NCBI RefSeq assembly: GCF_031457955.1
Contig: NZ_JAVDXN010000004.1
Location: 186,001 to 250,000, forward strand
Direction of reading: 5' to 3'
Length of the DNA: 64,000 nucleotides
Source: Mixta sp031457955
GTDB lineage: Bacteria; Pseudomonadota; Gammaproteobacteria; Enterobacterales; Enterobacteriaceae
Notes under the pieces: generated by a model
Seen by the model: only the letters and a program-made list of their open reading frames with translations
What the model was told of the DNA's origin: nothing
The model's database searches: none
Program-made: the position numbers and the translations under genes
Shown: positions 27,662 to 36,338 of the stretch, piece after piece
Position numbering within the stretch: position 1 is the first letter of the stretch
Layout: the number at the start of each line of letters is the position of its first letter

Positions 27662-28045
27662 ATGCGTGTTTTTGTGGGATACTTGTTACTGACATCATGT
27701 GCTATTGGCATCATATTAATGGCGTGCAGTTTTATTACCTATGCCTTTAATAGAAAAAAATATTATGGCTTGCTGGATTTATACAGACGTAGTCAGTTAG
27801 ATTTTCCAATGCCTTACTCATTTCAGTCAATGATGGGTTTTTTTGGTGCCTGGCCAGTATCTCAGTTTTTCCTGAGTTTAAAAAAAGGGAAAAAGATCTT
27901 TTTTTTAGCAGAAAATAGCAATGCTTATGATTTTTTCAAACAGCATTATCATGCTGATTTAAAATGGATGAGCAGGTTCTATTGGTTATGGACAACAGCG
28001 CTTTTACTGGTGGCGTCGCCGTGCCTCGTGGTTTTTTTCTTATAA
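27662..28045 (+). CDS. putative immunity membrane protein
   Basis: A 127-residue protein with about three hydrophobic segments: residues 5-28, about 52-70, and C-terminal WLWTTALLLVASPCLVVFFL. It is predicted to sit in the inner membrane. It begins 1 nt after the putative pore-forming effector and has the same AT-rich composition. An inner-membrane immunity protein is what a pore-forming effector would need. No recognised domain is seen, so the role rests on context. Confidence 0.6.
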   Translation: MRVFVGYLLLTSCAIGIILMACSFITYAFNRKKYYGLLDLYRRSQLDFPMPYSFQSMMGFFGAWPVSQFFLSLKKGKKIFFLAENSNAYDFFKQHYHADLKWMSRFYWLWTTALLLVASPCLVVFFL

Positions 28046-28342
28046 CGTAAAATGATTTCACAGAACATTATGCGCGTACTGCCTGCCGCCTGGGCGCGTG
28101 GTGTATTCCTCACGAGTTTGTAACAACTGGCTCATCTCGATTTGTAACTACGCTTGTTGTTACGCCACATTTCTTTACGGCAATTCTGATACTTCTGCTG
28201 ATATAAAACCTCGTCGCCCGCTTTGCAATCGGCCATACCGGGGCCTGACCGTTTTCCCTCCGCTCAATACGCCTTCCCTGGCTTCAGCAAACCGCGCACC
28301 CGTTAGCAATATCTGTTATAACCTTATAAAGAGAGGGGCATT
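28046..28342. other. intergenic stretch upstream of the sodA promoter
   Basis: About 300 bp between the immunity-like gene and the sodA control region. A 110-codon frame crosses it, but it also spans the sodA promoter and has no ribosome site, so I see no supported gene. Confidence 0.4.
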
Positions 28343-28364
28343 GATAATCCTTTTCCCGATCATT
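28343..28364 (+). promoter_or_regulatory. Fur-like box in the sodA promoter
   Basis: GATAATCCTTTTCCCGATCATT is similar to the Fur box that overlaps the E. coli sodA promoter. It suggests iron-dependent repression. The match is partial. Confidence 0.5.
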
Positions 28365-28372
28365 AATTTAAC

Positions 28373-28378
28373 TATAAT
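28373..28378 (+). promoter_or_regulatory. sodA -10 element
   Basis: A perfect TATAAT, in the context ACTATAATGA that E. coli sodA also has, lies 68 bp before the sodA start, just after the Fur-like box. Confidence 0.7.
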
Positions 28379-28445
28379 GATCCGACTGCTTACGCGGTGC
28401 TTACAACTGAAAGTGCCGCTCCTACAATAAATGGAGATGATGAAC

Positions 28446-29063
28446 ATGAGTTATTCACTGCCATCCTTGCCTTACGCATACGACGCACTGGAACCGCATT
28501 TCGACAAGCAGACGATGGAAATCCATCACACTAAACATCACCAGACCTACGTTAACAATGCTAACGCAGCGCTGGAAGGCACCGAATTCGCTGACCTGCC
28601 GGTTGACGAGCTGATCACCAAACTGGATCAGGTTCCGGCAGAGAAAAAAACCGTACTGCGTAACAACGCAGGCGGCCACTACAACCACAGCCTGTTCTGG
28701 AAAGGTCTGAAAACCGGCACCACCCTGCAGGGTGAGCTGAAAGCGGCTATCGAAAAAGATTTCGGCAGCGTTGAGAAATTCCAGGAAGAGTTTGAAAAAG
28801 CAGCGGCTACCCGCTTTGGCTCCGGCTGGGCATGGCTGGTGAAAAAAGGCGATCAGCTGGCAGTGGTCTCTACCGCTAACCAGGACAGCCCGCTGATGGG
28901 CGAAGCCATTTCCGGCGCTTCCGGCTACCCAATCCTGGGCCTGGACGTATGGGAACACGCCTATTACCTGAAATTTCAGAACAAACGCCCTGATTACATC
29001 AAAGCGTTCTGGAACGTAGTGAACTGGGACGAAGCTGCCGCGCGTTTTGCTAACGCAAAATAA
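28446..29063 (+). CDS. sodA: SodA, manganese superoxide dismutase
   Basis: Cytoplasmic enzyme dismutating superoxide to hydrogen peroxide and oxygen. The 205-residue protein has Mn/Fe-SOD motifs: SLPYAYDALEPHFDKQTMEIHHTKHHQTYV, GGHYNHSLFW and the signature DVWEHAYYL with the metal-binding Asp and His. GxxxG-type manganese SOD features match E. coli SodA (206). The start was placed at the ATG at 28446, preceded by GGAG; the upstream in-frame ATGs overlap the ribosome site. Confidence 0.97.
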   Translation: MSYSLPSLPYAYDALEPHFDKQTMEIHHTKHHQTYVNNANAALEGTEFADLPVDELITKLDQVPAEKKTVLRNNAGGHYNHSLFWKGLKTGTTLQGELKAAIEKDFGSVEKFQEEFEKAAATRFGSGWAWLVKKGDQLAVVSTANQDSPLMGEAISGASGYPILGLDVWEHAYYLKFQNKRPDYIKAFWNVVNWDEAAARFANAK

Positions 29064-29105
29064 GCGCAGACAGAAAGCGCATTCAGCGCAGGCTGAAAGC
29101 AGTTA

Positions 29106-29142
29106 ATAAACCGGTGGGCAACAGCCCGCCGGTTTTTATTTT
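29106..29142 (+). terminator. sodA terminator
   Basis: AAACCGG (29108-29114) and GGGC (29116-29119) pair with GCCC and CCGGTTT (29124-29135), followed by a T-rich tract. Confidence 0.85.
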
Positions 29143-29299
29143 AAATAACGTTTCATTGAGCTGTTGTTTAATAATTATATGCCTGGCGGCTATTAATAAA
29201 TAACGCCTCTCTTGTTGACGCTATTAGTGCAATATTAACGTCCTGTTTATATTTGCTCCCGTAATATTGGCATATGATTCATCCATTCTGATAACTATT

Positions 29300-30253
29300 A
29301 TGTCAACGATTACTGAAAACCCGACACCTGAGGTGTCGATGGGTTCGCTGTTTTTCCAGTTAAGCAGCGGCAAATTTAAGCCAAATAAACTTTGGCAATC
29401 CCGCCGTTTCCGGCTGAAGTTCATGCTGCGCTCGCTGGCTTATCCAATGACTACTTTTTCCTATATGGAAAAGATGTCTGAACTACCGGCGATGCGTCAG
29501 GCGCTGCTTATTCAGGGTCTGCTGCCAGCGAAGATTCATCGTCCCTATCTCTGCTCCCTGTTTAGCGTTAAGCAACGGGCAGAGGCGCTGCTGGCGCATT
29601 ACGGCACCCTACAGCAGCTGCCGCACACGCTGTATCAACTGTTTCTGTCGCCGCTCGATCACAATCTGGCGAGCCTGCAGGGTAAAAACCATGAGCAGTT
29701 TGATATTGTTTGCAGTACCGGCCGTTACGATCGTGAGGGCGAAATCACGCTGGTGCTGCTCTATAACGCCGTTACGCTGGCTTCGCTCTCGTTTTCTTTT
29801 ATTGAACAGAATGGTCAGCGCGCAATATTAATTGGCGGTTTGCAGGGGCCGCGTAAAACGGTTAATGCCGATATGATCCGCGAGGCGACGAAAGCGGGCC
29901 ACGGGCTGTTTCCGAAACGTATATTGATGGAAACGCTGTTCACTCTGGCTGCGCGTTGTCAGGTTAAACACATTCAGGCGGTAGGGGACGATACGCACGT
30001 TTTCCGTAGCCTGCGCTATCGCCACAGCAAAAAAGAAGTGTTTCACGCCAGCTACAGTGAGTTTTGGCTGTCGTTAAATGGCCATGCATTGCCGAAGGGG
30101 TTATATCAGCTGCCGCTGGCGATGCCGCGTAAACCGCTGGAAGATATTGCCAGTAAAAAACGTGCGGAATATCGCCGTCGCTATGAGTTTATGGATACGC
30201 TGGAGCAGCAGCTGGCAGATGTGGTGGCGGGAAACGCATCTGGCCGGGCTTAA
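29300..30253 (+). CDS. VirK/YbjX family protein (DUF535)
   Basis: A 317-residue protein similar to E. coli YbjX and Shigella VirK. It has the family's GSLFFQLSSGKFKPNKLW start, CSTGRYDREGEITL, the GGLQGPRK motif, ATKAGHGLFPKR and the closing IASKKRAEYRRRYE. These proteins are linked to envelope or virulence-factor expression, but their biochemical role is unknown. The start was set at the ATG at 29300; an upstream TTG at 29267 is possible. Neither start has a strong ribosome site. Confidence 0.85.
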   Translation: MSTITENPTPEVSMGSLFFQLSSGKFKPNKLWQSRRFRLKFMLRSLAYPMTTFSYMEKMSELPAMRQALLIQGLLPAKIHRPYLCSLFSVKQRAEALLAHYGTLQQLPHTLYQLFLSPLDHNLASLQGKNHEQFDIVCSTGRYDREGEITLVLLYNAVTLASLSFSFIEQNGQRAILIGGLQGPRKTVNADMIREATKAGHGLFPKRILMETLFTLAARCQVKHIQAVGDDTHVFRSLRYRHSKKEVFHASYSEFWLSLNGHALPKGLYQLPLAMPRKPLEDIASKKRAEYRRRYEFMDTLEQQLADVVAGNASGRA

Positions 30254-30271
30254 CGCGCCCGGCCCTGCGGC

Positions 30272-30634
30272 TCAGAAAGCGCCAGGCGCGAAGCCGGTCA
30301 TCTCTTTCAGACCCATTTCTTTACCCAGCGCGGTCATGGGGTGTACCACTACCAGGCCGCGCACGCTTTTTTTCAGCGCGCCCATATTCGCCTGCTCTTT
30401 CTTGGTGATGGCGCGGCTGAAAGGCAATTTTTGCAGCTTCTGTGCTTCTTTGCTCAGCTTCTGGTCACGCACGTCGCGCAGACGTTCGATCTCATTGACC
30501 AGCGCTTCTTTTTCTTTCAGCAGCGTGCCGAGTTTCTCCGCATCGCCCGATTCCAGTAACATCGGCTCTTTACGATTGAGCGCATCCAGCAGATCGCTGA
30601 GGCGCTTGATTTCGGCTTTTTCCTGCTCTTTCAT
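30272..30634 (-). CDS. yibL: YibL (DUF2810), ribosome-associated small protein
   Basis: A 120-residue protein closely matching E. coli YibL, which is reported to associate with ribosomes. It has a long charged N-terminal helix (about 1-65, coiled-coil-like), then LSKEAQKLQKLPFSRAITKKEQ and the conserved end VRGLVVVHPMTALGKEMGLKEMTGF. The start was set at the ATG at 30634, giving the family length. As in E. coli it lies next to the mtl operon. Confidence 0.92.
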   Translation of the reverse strand: MKEQEKAEIKRLSDLLDALNRKEPMLLESGDAEKLGTLLKEKEALVNEIERLRDVRDQKLSKEAQKLQKLPFSRAITKKEQANMGALKKSVRGLVVVHPMTALGKEMGLKEMTGFAPGAF

Positions 30635-30695
30635 GACGATTACCTGTACTGATGAATAACCGATAGGATACACGAAAAGCGTGCAGAACGCGGGG

Positions 30696-31310
30696 CTACT
30701 TTTTAAAGGCCTGCTTCATGCTGATGCGGGAAATCAGTTCGGTTAGCGAAAGCACCATCGTTGAGCGCAGCACCTGTTGATAACGCTGCTGCTGCATGGC
30801 GCGCAGCTGTTCATCATCATCAGAAAAGTCAGGGCGGGGCGGCCAGGCGTTAACGCAGTGCAGCTCGCTGAAAGGCCCTAAGATCTCATCATCGCTGAAA
30901 CGGTATTCACTGCCGTCATGGTTTAACTCTTCACGCAGCGCCATCAGCAGCTCGCAATCTTCATATTCATGGCGGCTAATCACACCAAGACCGTATATCA
31001 GCTTCAGCCTGACGGACATCTCACCCAGCGGGCCATTGCCCAATAGCAGCGGCTCAACGGCATATTTCACCGCATAGTCATCCTTGCGAAACACCTGAAG
31101 CACCAGCAGATTGACCGCTTCGGTCAACAGCTCGACGGCGGCAATCAGGAAGCTTCTTACCGAGCGTCCGGCATTCAGGCGCTCCAGCACCCGATTTTCA
31201 AAAGCCTGCTTCTCTTCCATTGTTGCCTGTACATTTATCATTCTGCGCACGGGCACAGCCTGGCTGTGCCCTTGTTGCTCGCCGTTATACCGCATCGGCA
31301 GCGTGCGCAT
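30696..31310 (-). CDS. mtlR: MtlR, mannitol operon repressor
   Basis: A 204-residue MtlR-family protein (E. coli 195) that represses mtlADR. Conserved segments include QAFENRVLERLNAGRSVRSFL, LLVLQVFRKDDYAVKYAVEPLL and STMVLSLTELISRISM. The ATG at 31310 overlaps the mtlD stop in a TAATG, suggesting translational coupling. ATGs at 31241 and 31220 would also fit the homology and none has a strong ribosome site, so the exact start is uncertain. Confidence 0.92.
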   Translation of the reverse strand: MRTLPMRYNGEQQGHSQAVPVRRMINVQATMEEKQAFENRVLERLNAGRSVRSFLIAAVELLTEAVNLLVLQVFRKDDYAVKYAVEPLLLGNGPLGEMSVRLKLIYGLGVISRHEYEDCELLMALREELNHDGSEYRFSDDEILGPFSELHCVNAWPPRPDFSDDDEQLRAMQQQRYQQVLRSTMVLSLTELISRISMKQAFKK

Positions 31311-32458
31311 TATGGCATTGCAGCATAGGCCTTAACCACAGCGGCAACCACTTCGCTATTGGCATCAAGACCAGAAACCTGTGCCAGCGCGGCCTGCGGC
31401 CCCACCGCGTTCAACAGCGCTTCCAGCTCCTGCGCCTGCGGATCCTGCGCGCTGCGATAATGCATAGCGGCGGCGATGCCTTTAACCAGATTATCGTGCG
31501 GCAGCTGATACTCCAGCGTGCCCAGCGTGGGTTTGATCAAACGGTCACCGGCGCTGAGCTTACGCAGCGGCTGACGACCAACGCGCTCTACGTCATCTTT
31601 CAGATAAGGATTCTCAAAGCGGCCGAGGATTTTTTCGATATAGGCAGCATGTTTTTCCTCATCGAAATCGTAGCGCTTGATCAGCACGGCGCCGCTCTCC
31701 TGCATCGCGCCTTTTACCACCGCGCGCACGGCCGGATCAAGGATGGCGTCGCGAATGGTTTGATGCCCGGCCAACTGGCCTAAATAAGCAGTAATGGCGT
31801 GGCCGGTGTTCAGGGTAAAGAGTTTACGCTCAACAAACGCCATCAGATTATCGGTGAGCTCCATACCTGGAATCGTCGGCAGCGTGCCTTTGAACTGGGT
31901 TTTATCCACAATCCACTCGCTGAAGGTTTCGACGGTGACTTCCAGCGGATCGTTACTGCCCGCTTCGCTCGGTGGCACGATACGATCCACGGCGGAATCA
32001 ACAAACCCGACATGCTCTTCCACCCAGGCGTGCAGGTTTTCCGGCAGGGCGGCCAGCACATGCTGTTTCAGCTGGCTGGTGCCGCGCACCATATTTTCAC
32101 AGGCGATAATATTTAACGGGCGGGAATTAGCGCTATCACTGCGTTTGGCCAGGCCGCGCGCGATGCTGCCTGCGATGCGTTCCAGAATTTGCGGGCCAAC
32201 CGCCGTGGTAACGATATCAACCTCGGCAATCAGATCGATGATGTCATCGCTGGTGCTGTTCACCGCGCTGACGCCAGTGACCGTTTCCACCTGCGCCTGC
32301 TCGCCAACCACATGCACCGGATATTGATGGCGCGCATTCAGCGCATCCAGCACCGCCTGATTCACATCGGCGAAAACCAGTTCAATACCTGCATCCGCCA
32401 GCAGTTTGCCGATAAAACCACGACCAATATTACCGGCACCGAAATGTAATGCTTTCAT
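31310..32458 (-). CDS. mtlD: MtlD, mannitol-1-phosphate 5-dehydrogenase
   Basis: NAD-dependent cytoplasmic enzyme oxidising mannitol 1-phosphate from MtlA to fructose 6-phosphate. The 382-residue protein equals the E. coli length. The N-terminal Rossmann motif is ALHFGAGNIGRGFIGKLL. The family's catalytic region KLFTLNTGHAITAYLGQLAGH contains the active-site Lys, Asn and His. It is the second gene of mtlADR, 70 nt after mtlA. Confidence 0.98.
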   Translation of the reverse strand: MKALHFGAGNIGRGFIGKLLADAGIELVFADVNQAVLDALNARHQYPVHVVGEQAQVETVTGVSAVNSTSDDIIDLIAEVDIVTTAVGPQILERIAGSIARGLAKRSDSANSRPLNIIACENMVRGTSQLKQHVLAALPENLHAWVEEHVGFVDSAVDRIVPPSEAGSNDPLEVTVETFSEWIVDKTQFKGTLPTIPGMELTDNLMAFVERKLFTLNTGHAITAYLGQLAGHQTIRDAILDPAVRAVVKGAMQESGAVLIKRYDFDEEKHAAYIEKILGRFENPYLKDDVERVGRQPLRKLSAGDRLIKPTLGTLEYQLPHDNLVKGIAAAMHYRSAQDPQAQELEALLNAVGPQAALAQVSGLDANSEVVAAVVKAYAAMP

Positions 32459-32490
32459 CGTTGCTCAACCTTCAAAAGAGAAAAGAGTAA

Positions 32491-32511
32491 GGGGCCGATT
32501 GCGCAGGCCCC
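32491..32511 (-). promoter_or_regulatory. hairpin in the mtlA-mtlD intergenic region
   Basis: GGGGCC (32491-32496) and GGCCCC (32506-32511) form a short GC stem. Read on the mtl strand it is followed by TTACTCTTTTCTCTTTTG. It may reduce read-through from mtlA to mtlD or stabilise mtlA mRNA. Confidence 0.45.
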
Positions 32512-32528
32512 TCAACATAAGTGACAGA

Positions 32529-34448
32529 TCAGGCGGGCTGCCCGGTCAGTAGGTCCAGCACTTCCTGCACGCTGGTGGTATTCGCCAGACGTTCAATCAC
32601 GCTGTCATCATCCAGCGCATTGGTCAGGCTGGTAATCACCTGAATATGCTCGTTGTTACGGGCGGCGATACCAATCACCAGGCGGGCAATATCATCTTCT
32701 TCTTCACCGAAGCGTACGCCCTGCGGATACTGGCAGAACACCACGCCGGTTTTCAGCACGCGATCTTTCGCTTCTACCGTTCCGTGCGGCACCGCAATGG
32801 ATTCGCCCAGATAGGTTGGCGTCAGTTTCTCACGTTCCAGCATCGCCTCGACATATTCTGGCTCAACATAACCGCCTTTCACCAGCTGCTCACCGGCAAA
32901 GCGGATCGCCTCTTCTTTGCTGGCGGCGTGCTGGCCGAGGAAGACGTTGCTGGCACCCAGCTTAAACAGATGCTCGTTGCTGCTGTCGTAGCTGTCGCTC
33001 AGGGTCGCGCTGACCTTTTCGCGATGGCTGGCGCTGCGCTGTGCTTCTGCCAGACGCGCGGTTAAATCGCTATACAGGCCGCTATCGAGGAAGTTGTTCA
33101 GGGAAATATGCTGCGCGTGCGGTGCCTGGCGCATGGCGCGCTCGGTCAGGTCGCGGTGAGTAATCACCAGGTCGACGTCGCCCGGCAGGGCATTGATCGC
33201 GGTATTGGTAACGGAAATCTGCGTCAGACCGGCATCCTGCACTTTCTTACGCAGCACGCCCGCACCCATGGCGCTGGAACCCATTCCGGCATCGCAGGCC
33301 ACAATGATTTTACGTACGTGGCTCAGATCGCCGTTCATCGCGGCAGCAGCAGGCGCGCCCGCCTGGCCCTTAGACTGCGCTTTCATATCCTGCATACGGC
33401 GCGTTGCCGCTTCGATATCGTCTTCGTCTTTGACTTTGCTGGTTTTCAGCAGAATGGCGGAAACCACGAAGGAGACGGCGAAAGCAGCCACAATGGCGGC
33501 GATATTGGCGAAGTAAGCCCCTTTCGGCGTCATCGCCAGCACGGCGAGAATCGAACCCGGTGAAGCAGGGGAGACCAGGCCGCCGTTCAGCAGCGTCAGC
33601 GTAAAGACGCCGGTCATGCCGCCGAGGATCACCGCCAGCAGCAGGCGAGGCGCCATCAGCACATACGGGAAGTAGATTTCATGGATGCCGCCAAGGAAGT
33701 GAATAATGGCTGCGCCGCCTGCGGACTGTTTCGCATTGCCACGGCCAAAGAACATATAGGCAACCAGCACACCCATGCCTGGACCCGGGTTCGCTTCAAT
33801 CAGGAAGAAAATTGATTTTCCGGCTTCGCTGGCCTGCTGAATACCCAGCGGCGAGAAGATGCCGTGGTTGATGGCGTTATTCAGGAACAGGATTTTCGCC
33901 GGTTCAACAAAGATAGAGGTCAGCGGCAGCAGGTTGTTCTGCACCATGATATTCACGCCAGCGGCAAGAATATGCGAGAGACCCTGTACCAGCGGGCCGA
34001 TGGCGAGGAAGGCCAGAATCGCCAGCAGCATACCGATAATGCCGGCAGAGAAGTTGTTAACCAACATCTCGAAGCCGCTTTTGATTTTACCGTCTACCGC
34101 GCGGTCAAAGGTTTTAATTGCCCAGCCGCCCAGCGGACCCGCAATCATGGAACCCAGAAACATCGGCATATCTGCGCCGACGATTACGCCCATGGTAGTA
34201 ATGGCACCGACCACGCCGCCGCGGTCGCCACCGACCAGACGGCCGCCGGTGTAACCAATCAGCAACGGCAGCAGATAGGTAATCATTGGGCCAACCAGTT
34301 TGGCTAACGTTTCGTTAGGCATCCAACCGGTGGGGATAAATAGCGCGGTGATGATACCCCAGGCGATAAACGCGCCGATGTTGGGCATCACCATGTTGCT
34401 CAGAAAGCGACCAAAGCTTTGAACCTTGACCTTGACTGATGAGGACAT
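32529..34448 (-). CDS. mtlA: MtlA, mannitol-specific PTS EIICBA
   Basis: Inner-membrane phosphotransferase that imports mannitol and phosphorylates it to mannitol 1-phosphate. The 639-residue protein contains, in order, the membrane EIIC domain (about 1-340), EIIB with the phospho-cysteine in IVACDAGMGSSAMG, and EIIA with the phospho-histidine in ESIAVPHGTVEAKD. It is colinear with E. coli MtlA (637). The start was set at the ATG at 34448, after AAGGGG; an in-frame extension to 34481 has no homology. Confidence 0.97.
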   Translation of the reverse strand: MSSSVKVKVQSFGRFLSNMVMPNIGAFIAWGIITALFIPTGWMPNETLAKLVGPMITYLLPLLIGYTGGRLVGGDRGGVVGAITTMGVIVGADMPMFLGSMIAGPLGGWAIKTFDRAVDGKIKSGFEMLVNNFSAGIIGMLLAILAFLAIGPLVQGLSHILAAGVNIMVQNNLLPLTSIFVEPAKILFLNNAINHGIFSPLGIQQASEAGKSIFFLIEANPGPGMGVLVAYMFFGRGNAKQSAGGAAIIHFLGGIHEIYFPYVLMAPRLLLAVILGGMTGVFTLTLLNGGLVSPASPGSILAVLAMTPKGAYFANIAAIVAAFAVSFVVSAILLKTSKVKDEDDIEAATRRMQDMKAQSKGQAGAPAAAAMNGDLSHVRKIIVACDAGMGSSAMGAGVLRKKVQDAGLTQISVTNTAINALPGDVDLVITHRDLTERAMRQAPHAQHISLNNFLDSGLYSDLTARLAEAQRSASHREKVSATLSDSYDSSNEHLFKLGASNVFLGQHAASKEEAIRFAGEQLVKGGYVEPEYVEAMLEREKLTPTYLGESIAVPHGTVEAKDRVLKTGVVFCQYPQGVRFGEEEDDIARLVIGIAARNNEHIQVITSLTNALDDDSVIERLANTTSVQEVLDLLTGQPA

Positions 34449-34590
34449 AAAAACACACCCCTTATTGTTACGCGCTGACAAATAAGAGAGCGCGTGATTT
34501 TGTTAAGACGCTTCGGCGGGGAGCCGTCGAATTACTGTATGCAGGCGGACTCTAGCACGCGTTTATGACGCTGCGTAGTGAGCCACCTGA

Positions 34591-34606
34591 AGTGAGAAAG
34601 ATCACG
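34591..34606. promoter_or_regulatory. CRP-like site upstream of mtlA (proximal)
   Basis: AGTGA-N6-TCACG matches the CRP consensus at 8 of 10 positions. It is the promoter-proximal member of a CRP site series. Confidence 0.55.
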
Positions 34607-34634
34607 CTTTTTAGGGAGGGGGAAGGTGCTTTTT

Positions 34635-34650
34635 CGTGAGTAAGATCACA
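34635..34650. promoter_or_regulatory. CRP site upstream of mtlA
   Basis: CGTGA-N6-TCACA matches the CRP consensus at 9 of 10 positions. Confidence 0.75.
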
Positions 34651-34708
34651 TAAAAGCGCTTATGGAAAACGGCAGTGCTGAAATTATCGCCATGGCCAGG
34701 CTGCTTTT

Positions 34709-34724
34709 TGTGATGAATATCACA
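34709..34724. promoter_or_regulatory. consensus CRP site upstream of mtlA
   Basis: TGTGA-N6-TCACA is a perfect match to the CRP consensus. Confidence 0.85.
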
Positions 34725-34752
34725 CTTTATCGCTGCGGGTTTGTTTCTAAAA

Positions 34753-34768
34753 TGTGATGAAGATCACA
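34753..34768. promoter_or_regulatory. consensus CRP site upstream of mtlA (distal)
   Basis: TGTGA-N6-TCACA is a second perfect CRP match, 44 bp from the previous one. A further half-site, TCACA, lies at 34797-34801. E. coli mtlA is also known for multiple CRP sites. Confidence 0.85.
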
Positions 34769-34856
34769 ATAAACTTTTGTATGAAAATGCGGCAGATCAC
34801 ACTTTGATCTGGACCGAAACGCGGGCATCGCAATTTATCCGACGCCCGCGACGAGA

Positions 34857-35573
34857 TTATTGTAGGCCGCCCTGTACTGCGCTTTGCGCCTGCGTTAACG
34901 CCTGCGCTTTCGACGATACATTACTCATTAACGTATTGTACTGGCTGGCCTGCTCCTGAGTAGGGAACTGCACGCCGTTGTCATTGAAAGAAACGCGGGT
35001 GCCCTGCTGTTGCAGATAATCGCCTGTTTGCACCACATCCTGACTCAGGGATTGCAGCGCGGGCAGCAGCGGCAGCAGCGTAGCCGCTGGCTGTGTTACC
35101 ACCTGCGTATAAGCCCGATCGTAAACGGATTTCAGATCGTCCGGCTGTTTCAGCGCCGCTTTACTGCTGTCCGCCTGGCTTTTCGCATTTTGCAGCTGCT
35201 GCGTCAGCACGCTCAGCGTACCGCTGGTCTGACGCAGCGCATCGCGACGCGTCAGATAATCTTGTGGAACGCGCAGCGCGGAAAGCTCATCCACCACCGG
35301 GCGCAGGCCTTGATCTACCGCTTTATTTACCTGCTGCGAAAAACCATAAATAATGGCGTAATCGCTGGCATAGTCGCCAAAGCGTTGTTTTTGGTCTTCA
35401 CTCAGCGCAGGCAAATGTTCACCGCTGCGCATAACGGTATTCTGTAAAAAGTCACTAAAGGCCTTACGCTGTTCACCTTCTTTATCACCGCAGCCGGTAA
35501 GCTGCAGAATGATCAGCATCGCTGCCAACGGCAGCCACAGACGCGTCCAGACGCGGGAAACTCCGGTCGTCAT
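34857..35573 (-). CDS. yiaF: YiaF, DUF3053 lipoprotein
   Basis: A 238-residue predicted lipoprotein similar to E. coli YiaF. The signal peptide has a lipobox LTGC with the modified Cys near residue 28, followed by DKEGEQRKAFSDFLQNTVMRSGEHLP, the family hallmark. The rest is helical and coiled-coil-like. Its function is unknown. It is encoded beyond the mtlA control region on the same strand as mtlA. Confidence 0.9.
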   Translation of the reverse strand: MTTGVSRVWTRLWLPLAAMLIILQLTGCGDKEGEQRKAFSDFLQNTVMRSGEHLPALSEDQKQRFGDYASDYAIIYGFSQQVNKAVDQGLRPVVDELSALRVPQDYLTRRDALRQTSGTLSVLTQQLQNAKSQADSSKAALKQPDDLKSVYDRAYTQVVTQPAATLLPLLPALQSLSQDVVQTGDYLQQQGTRVSFNDNGVQFPTQEQASQYNTLMSNVSSKAQALTQAQSAVQGGLQ

Positions 35574-35987
35574 AGCGTTTACTCCTGTAAATTAAGAAAC
35601 TTGCTGTTTAATAAGGCCGCGTTGCGCTGCCTTTTTAAGGTGTCTAAAGCATAGATCAATGCGATTAAGCTGAATATGGGCAGGAATAAATTAATCGCGA
35701 ATTATCGTGAAGTTAGCCGTTTTTTATCAGTGCCGGGCTATTTTAAGCAGGATCCAGGCCAGGTCACGCGCCCGTTGGCAGCAAGGTTAAGGCCTGGAAG
35801 CAAGATCGAAATATTTTCAAAAATTGGGCGGCAAAACGCCCACAATCGTCTAATAATTAAATTCCCGATTTACGTTGCACAGTTCTGCCCCTTTCATAAT
35901 GCAACAAACCGGCATTCTGAGCCTGGGCTTTAGGCTCTTATCTCTGTCTTCCTTCACGTTGTTCAAAGTGAGTTTTAGGAGTTTGCT
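35574..35987. other. yiaF-yiaG divergent intergenic region
   Basis: About 414 bp with no supported gene. Near yiaG it holds a possible weak promoter: TTGCAC at 35875-35880 with TAATGC at 35897-35902. A leader hairpin, GAGCCT (35919-35924) with AGGCTC (35932-35937), lies about 50 nt before the yiaG start, which has a TAGGAG ribosome site. The rest is unexplained. Confidence 0.4.
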
Positions 35988-36284
35988 ATGGAAGTAAAAG
36001 ACCCCATGGTTGAGTTACTTAGCAGTCTTGAACAAATTGTATTAACACGGAATGTCGTCAGTGCTTCTTTAGCGCAGCAACAAGAAACGGTTTCAGTGCC
36101 AGAACCACAACGCCTGCGCGAATTGACCGGTATGAAAATTGATGAATTTGCCCGCGTGATGGGCGTGAGCGTCTCTTCAGTAAAAAGTTGGGAAGCGAGA
36201 CGCACCCGCCCGTCAGGCAGCGCCCAAAAGCTGATGCAGCTGCTGCATTCGAACCCTTATCTGGGCCGACAGCTGCTCGACTGA
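35988..36284 (+). CDS. yiaG: YiaG, XRE-type helix-turn-helix protein
   Basis: A 98-residue DNA-binding protein close to E. coli YiaG (96). The N-terminal MEVKDPMVELLSSLEQIV is shared, and the HTH (about residues 45-75) reads LRELTGMKIDEFARVMGVSVSSVKSWEARRTRPSG. Its target is unknown. It resembles HigA-type antitoxins, but no toxin gene is adjacent, so a solitary regulator is more likely. Confidence 0.9.
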   Translation: MEVKDPMVELLSSLEQIVLTRNVVSASLAQQQETVSVPEPQRLRELTGMKIDEFARVMGVSVSSVKSWEARRTRPSGSAQKLMQLLHSNPYLGRQLLD

Positions 36285-36302
36285 TTGACACAGCATGAAA
36301 GA

Positions 36303-36328
36303 AAACCCGCCGGTTGGCGGGTTTTTTT
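36303..36328. terminator. terminator between yiaG and the Ig-like repeat gene
   Basis: AAACCCGCC (36303-36311) pairs with GGCGGGTTT (36316-36324) and is followed by Ts. The A/T symmetry means it can serve both convergent genes. Confidence 0.9.
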
Positions 36329-36338
36329 ATGCGTGTGG

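Noticed and set aside
28098..28430. 110-codon frame upstream of sodA
   Set aside because: It spans the sodA promoter and Fur-like box, has no ribosome site and shows no domain.
35988..36284. HigA-type toxin-antitoxin system
   Set aside because: The HTH protein matches solitary YiaG and no toxin gene is adjacent.
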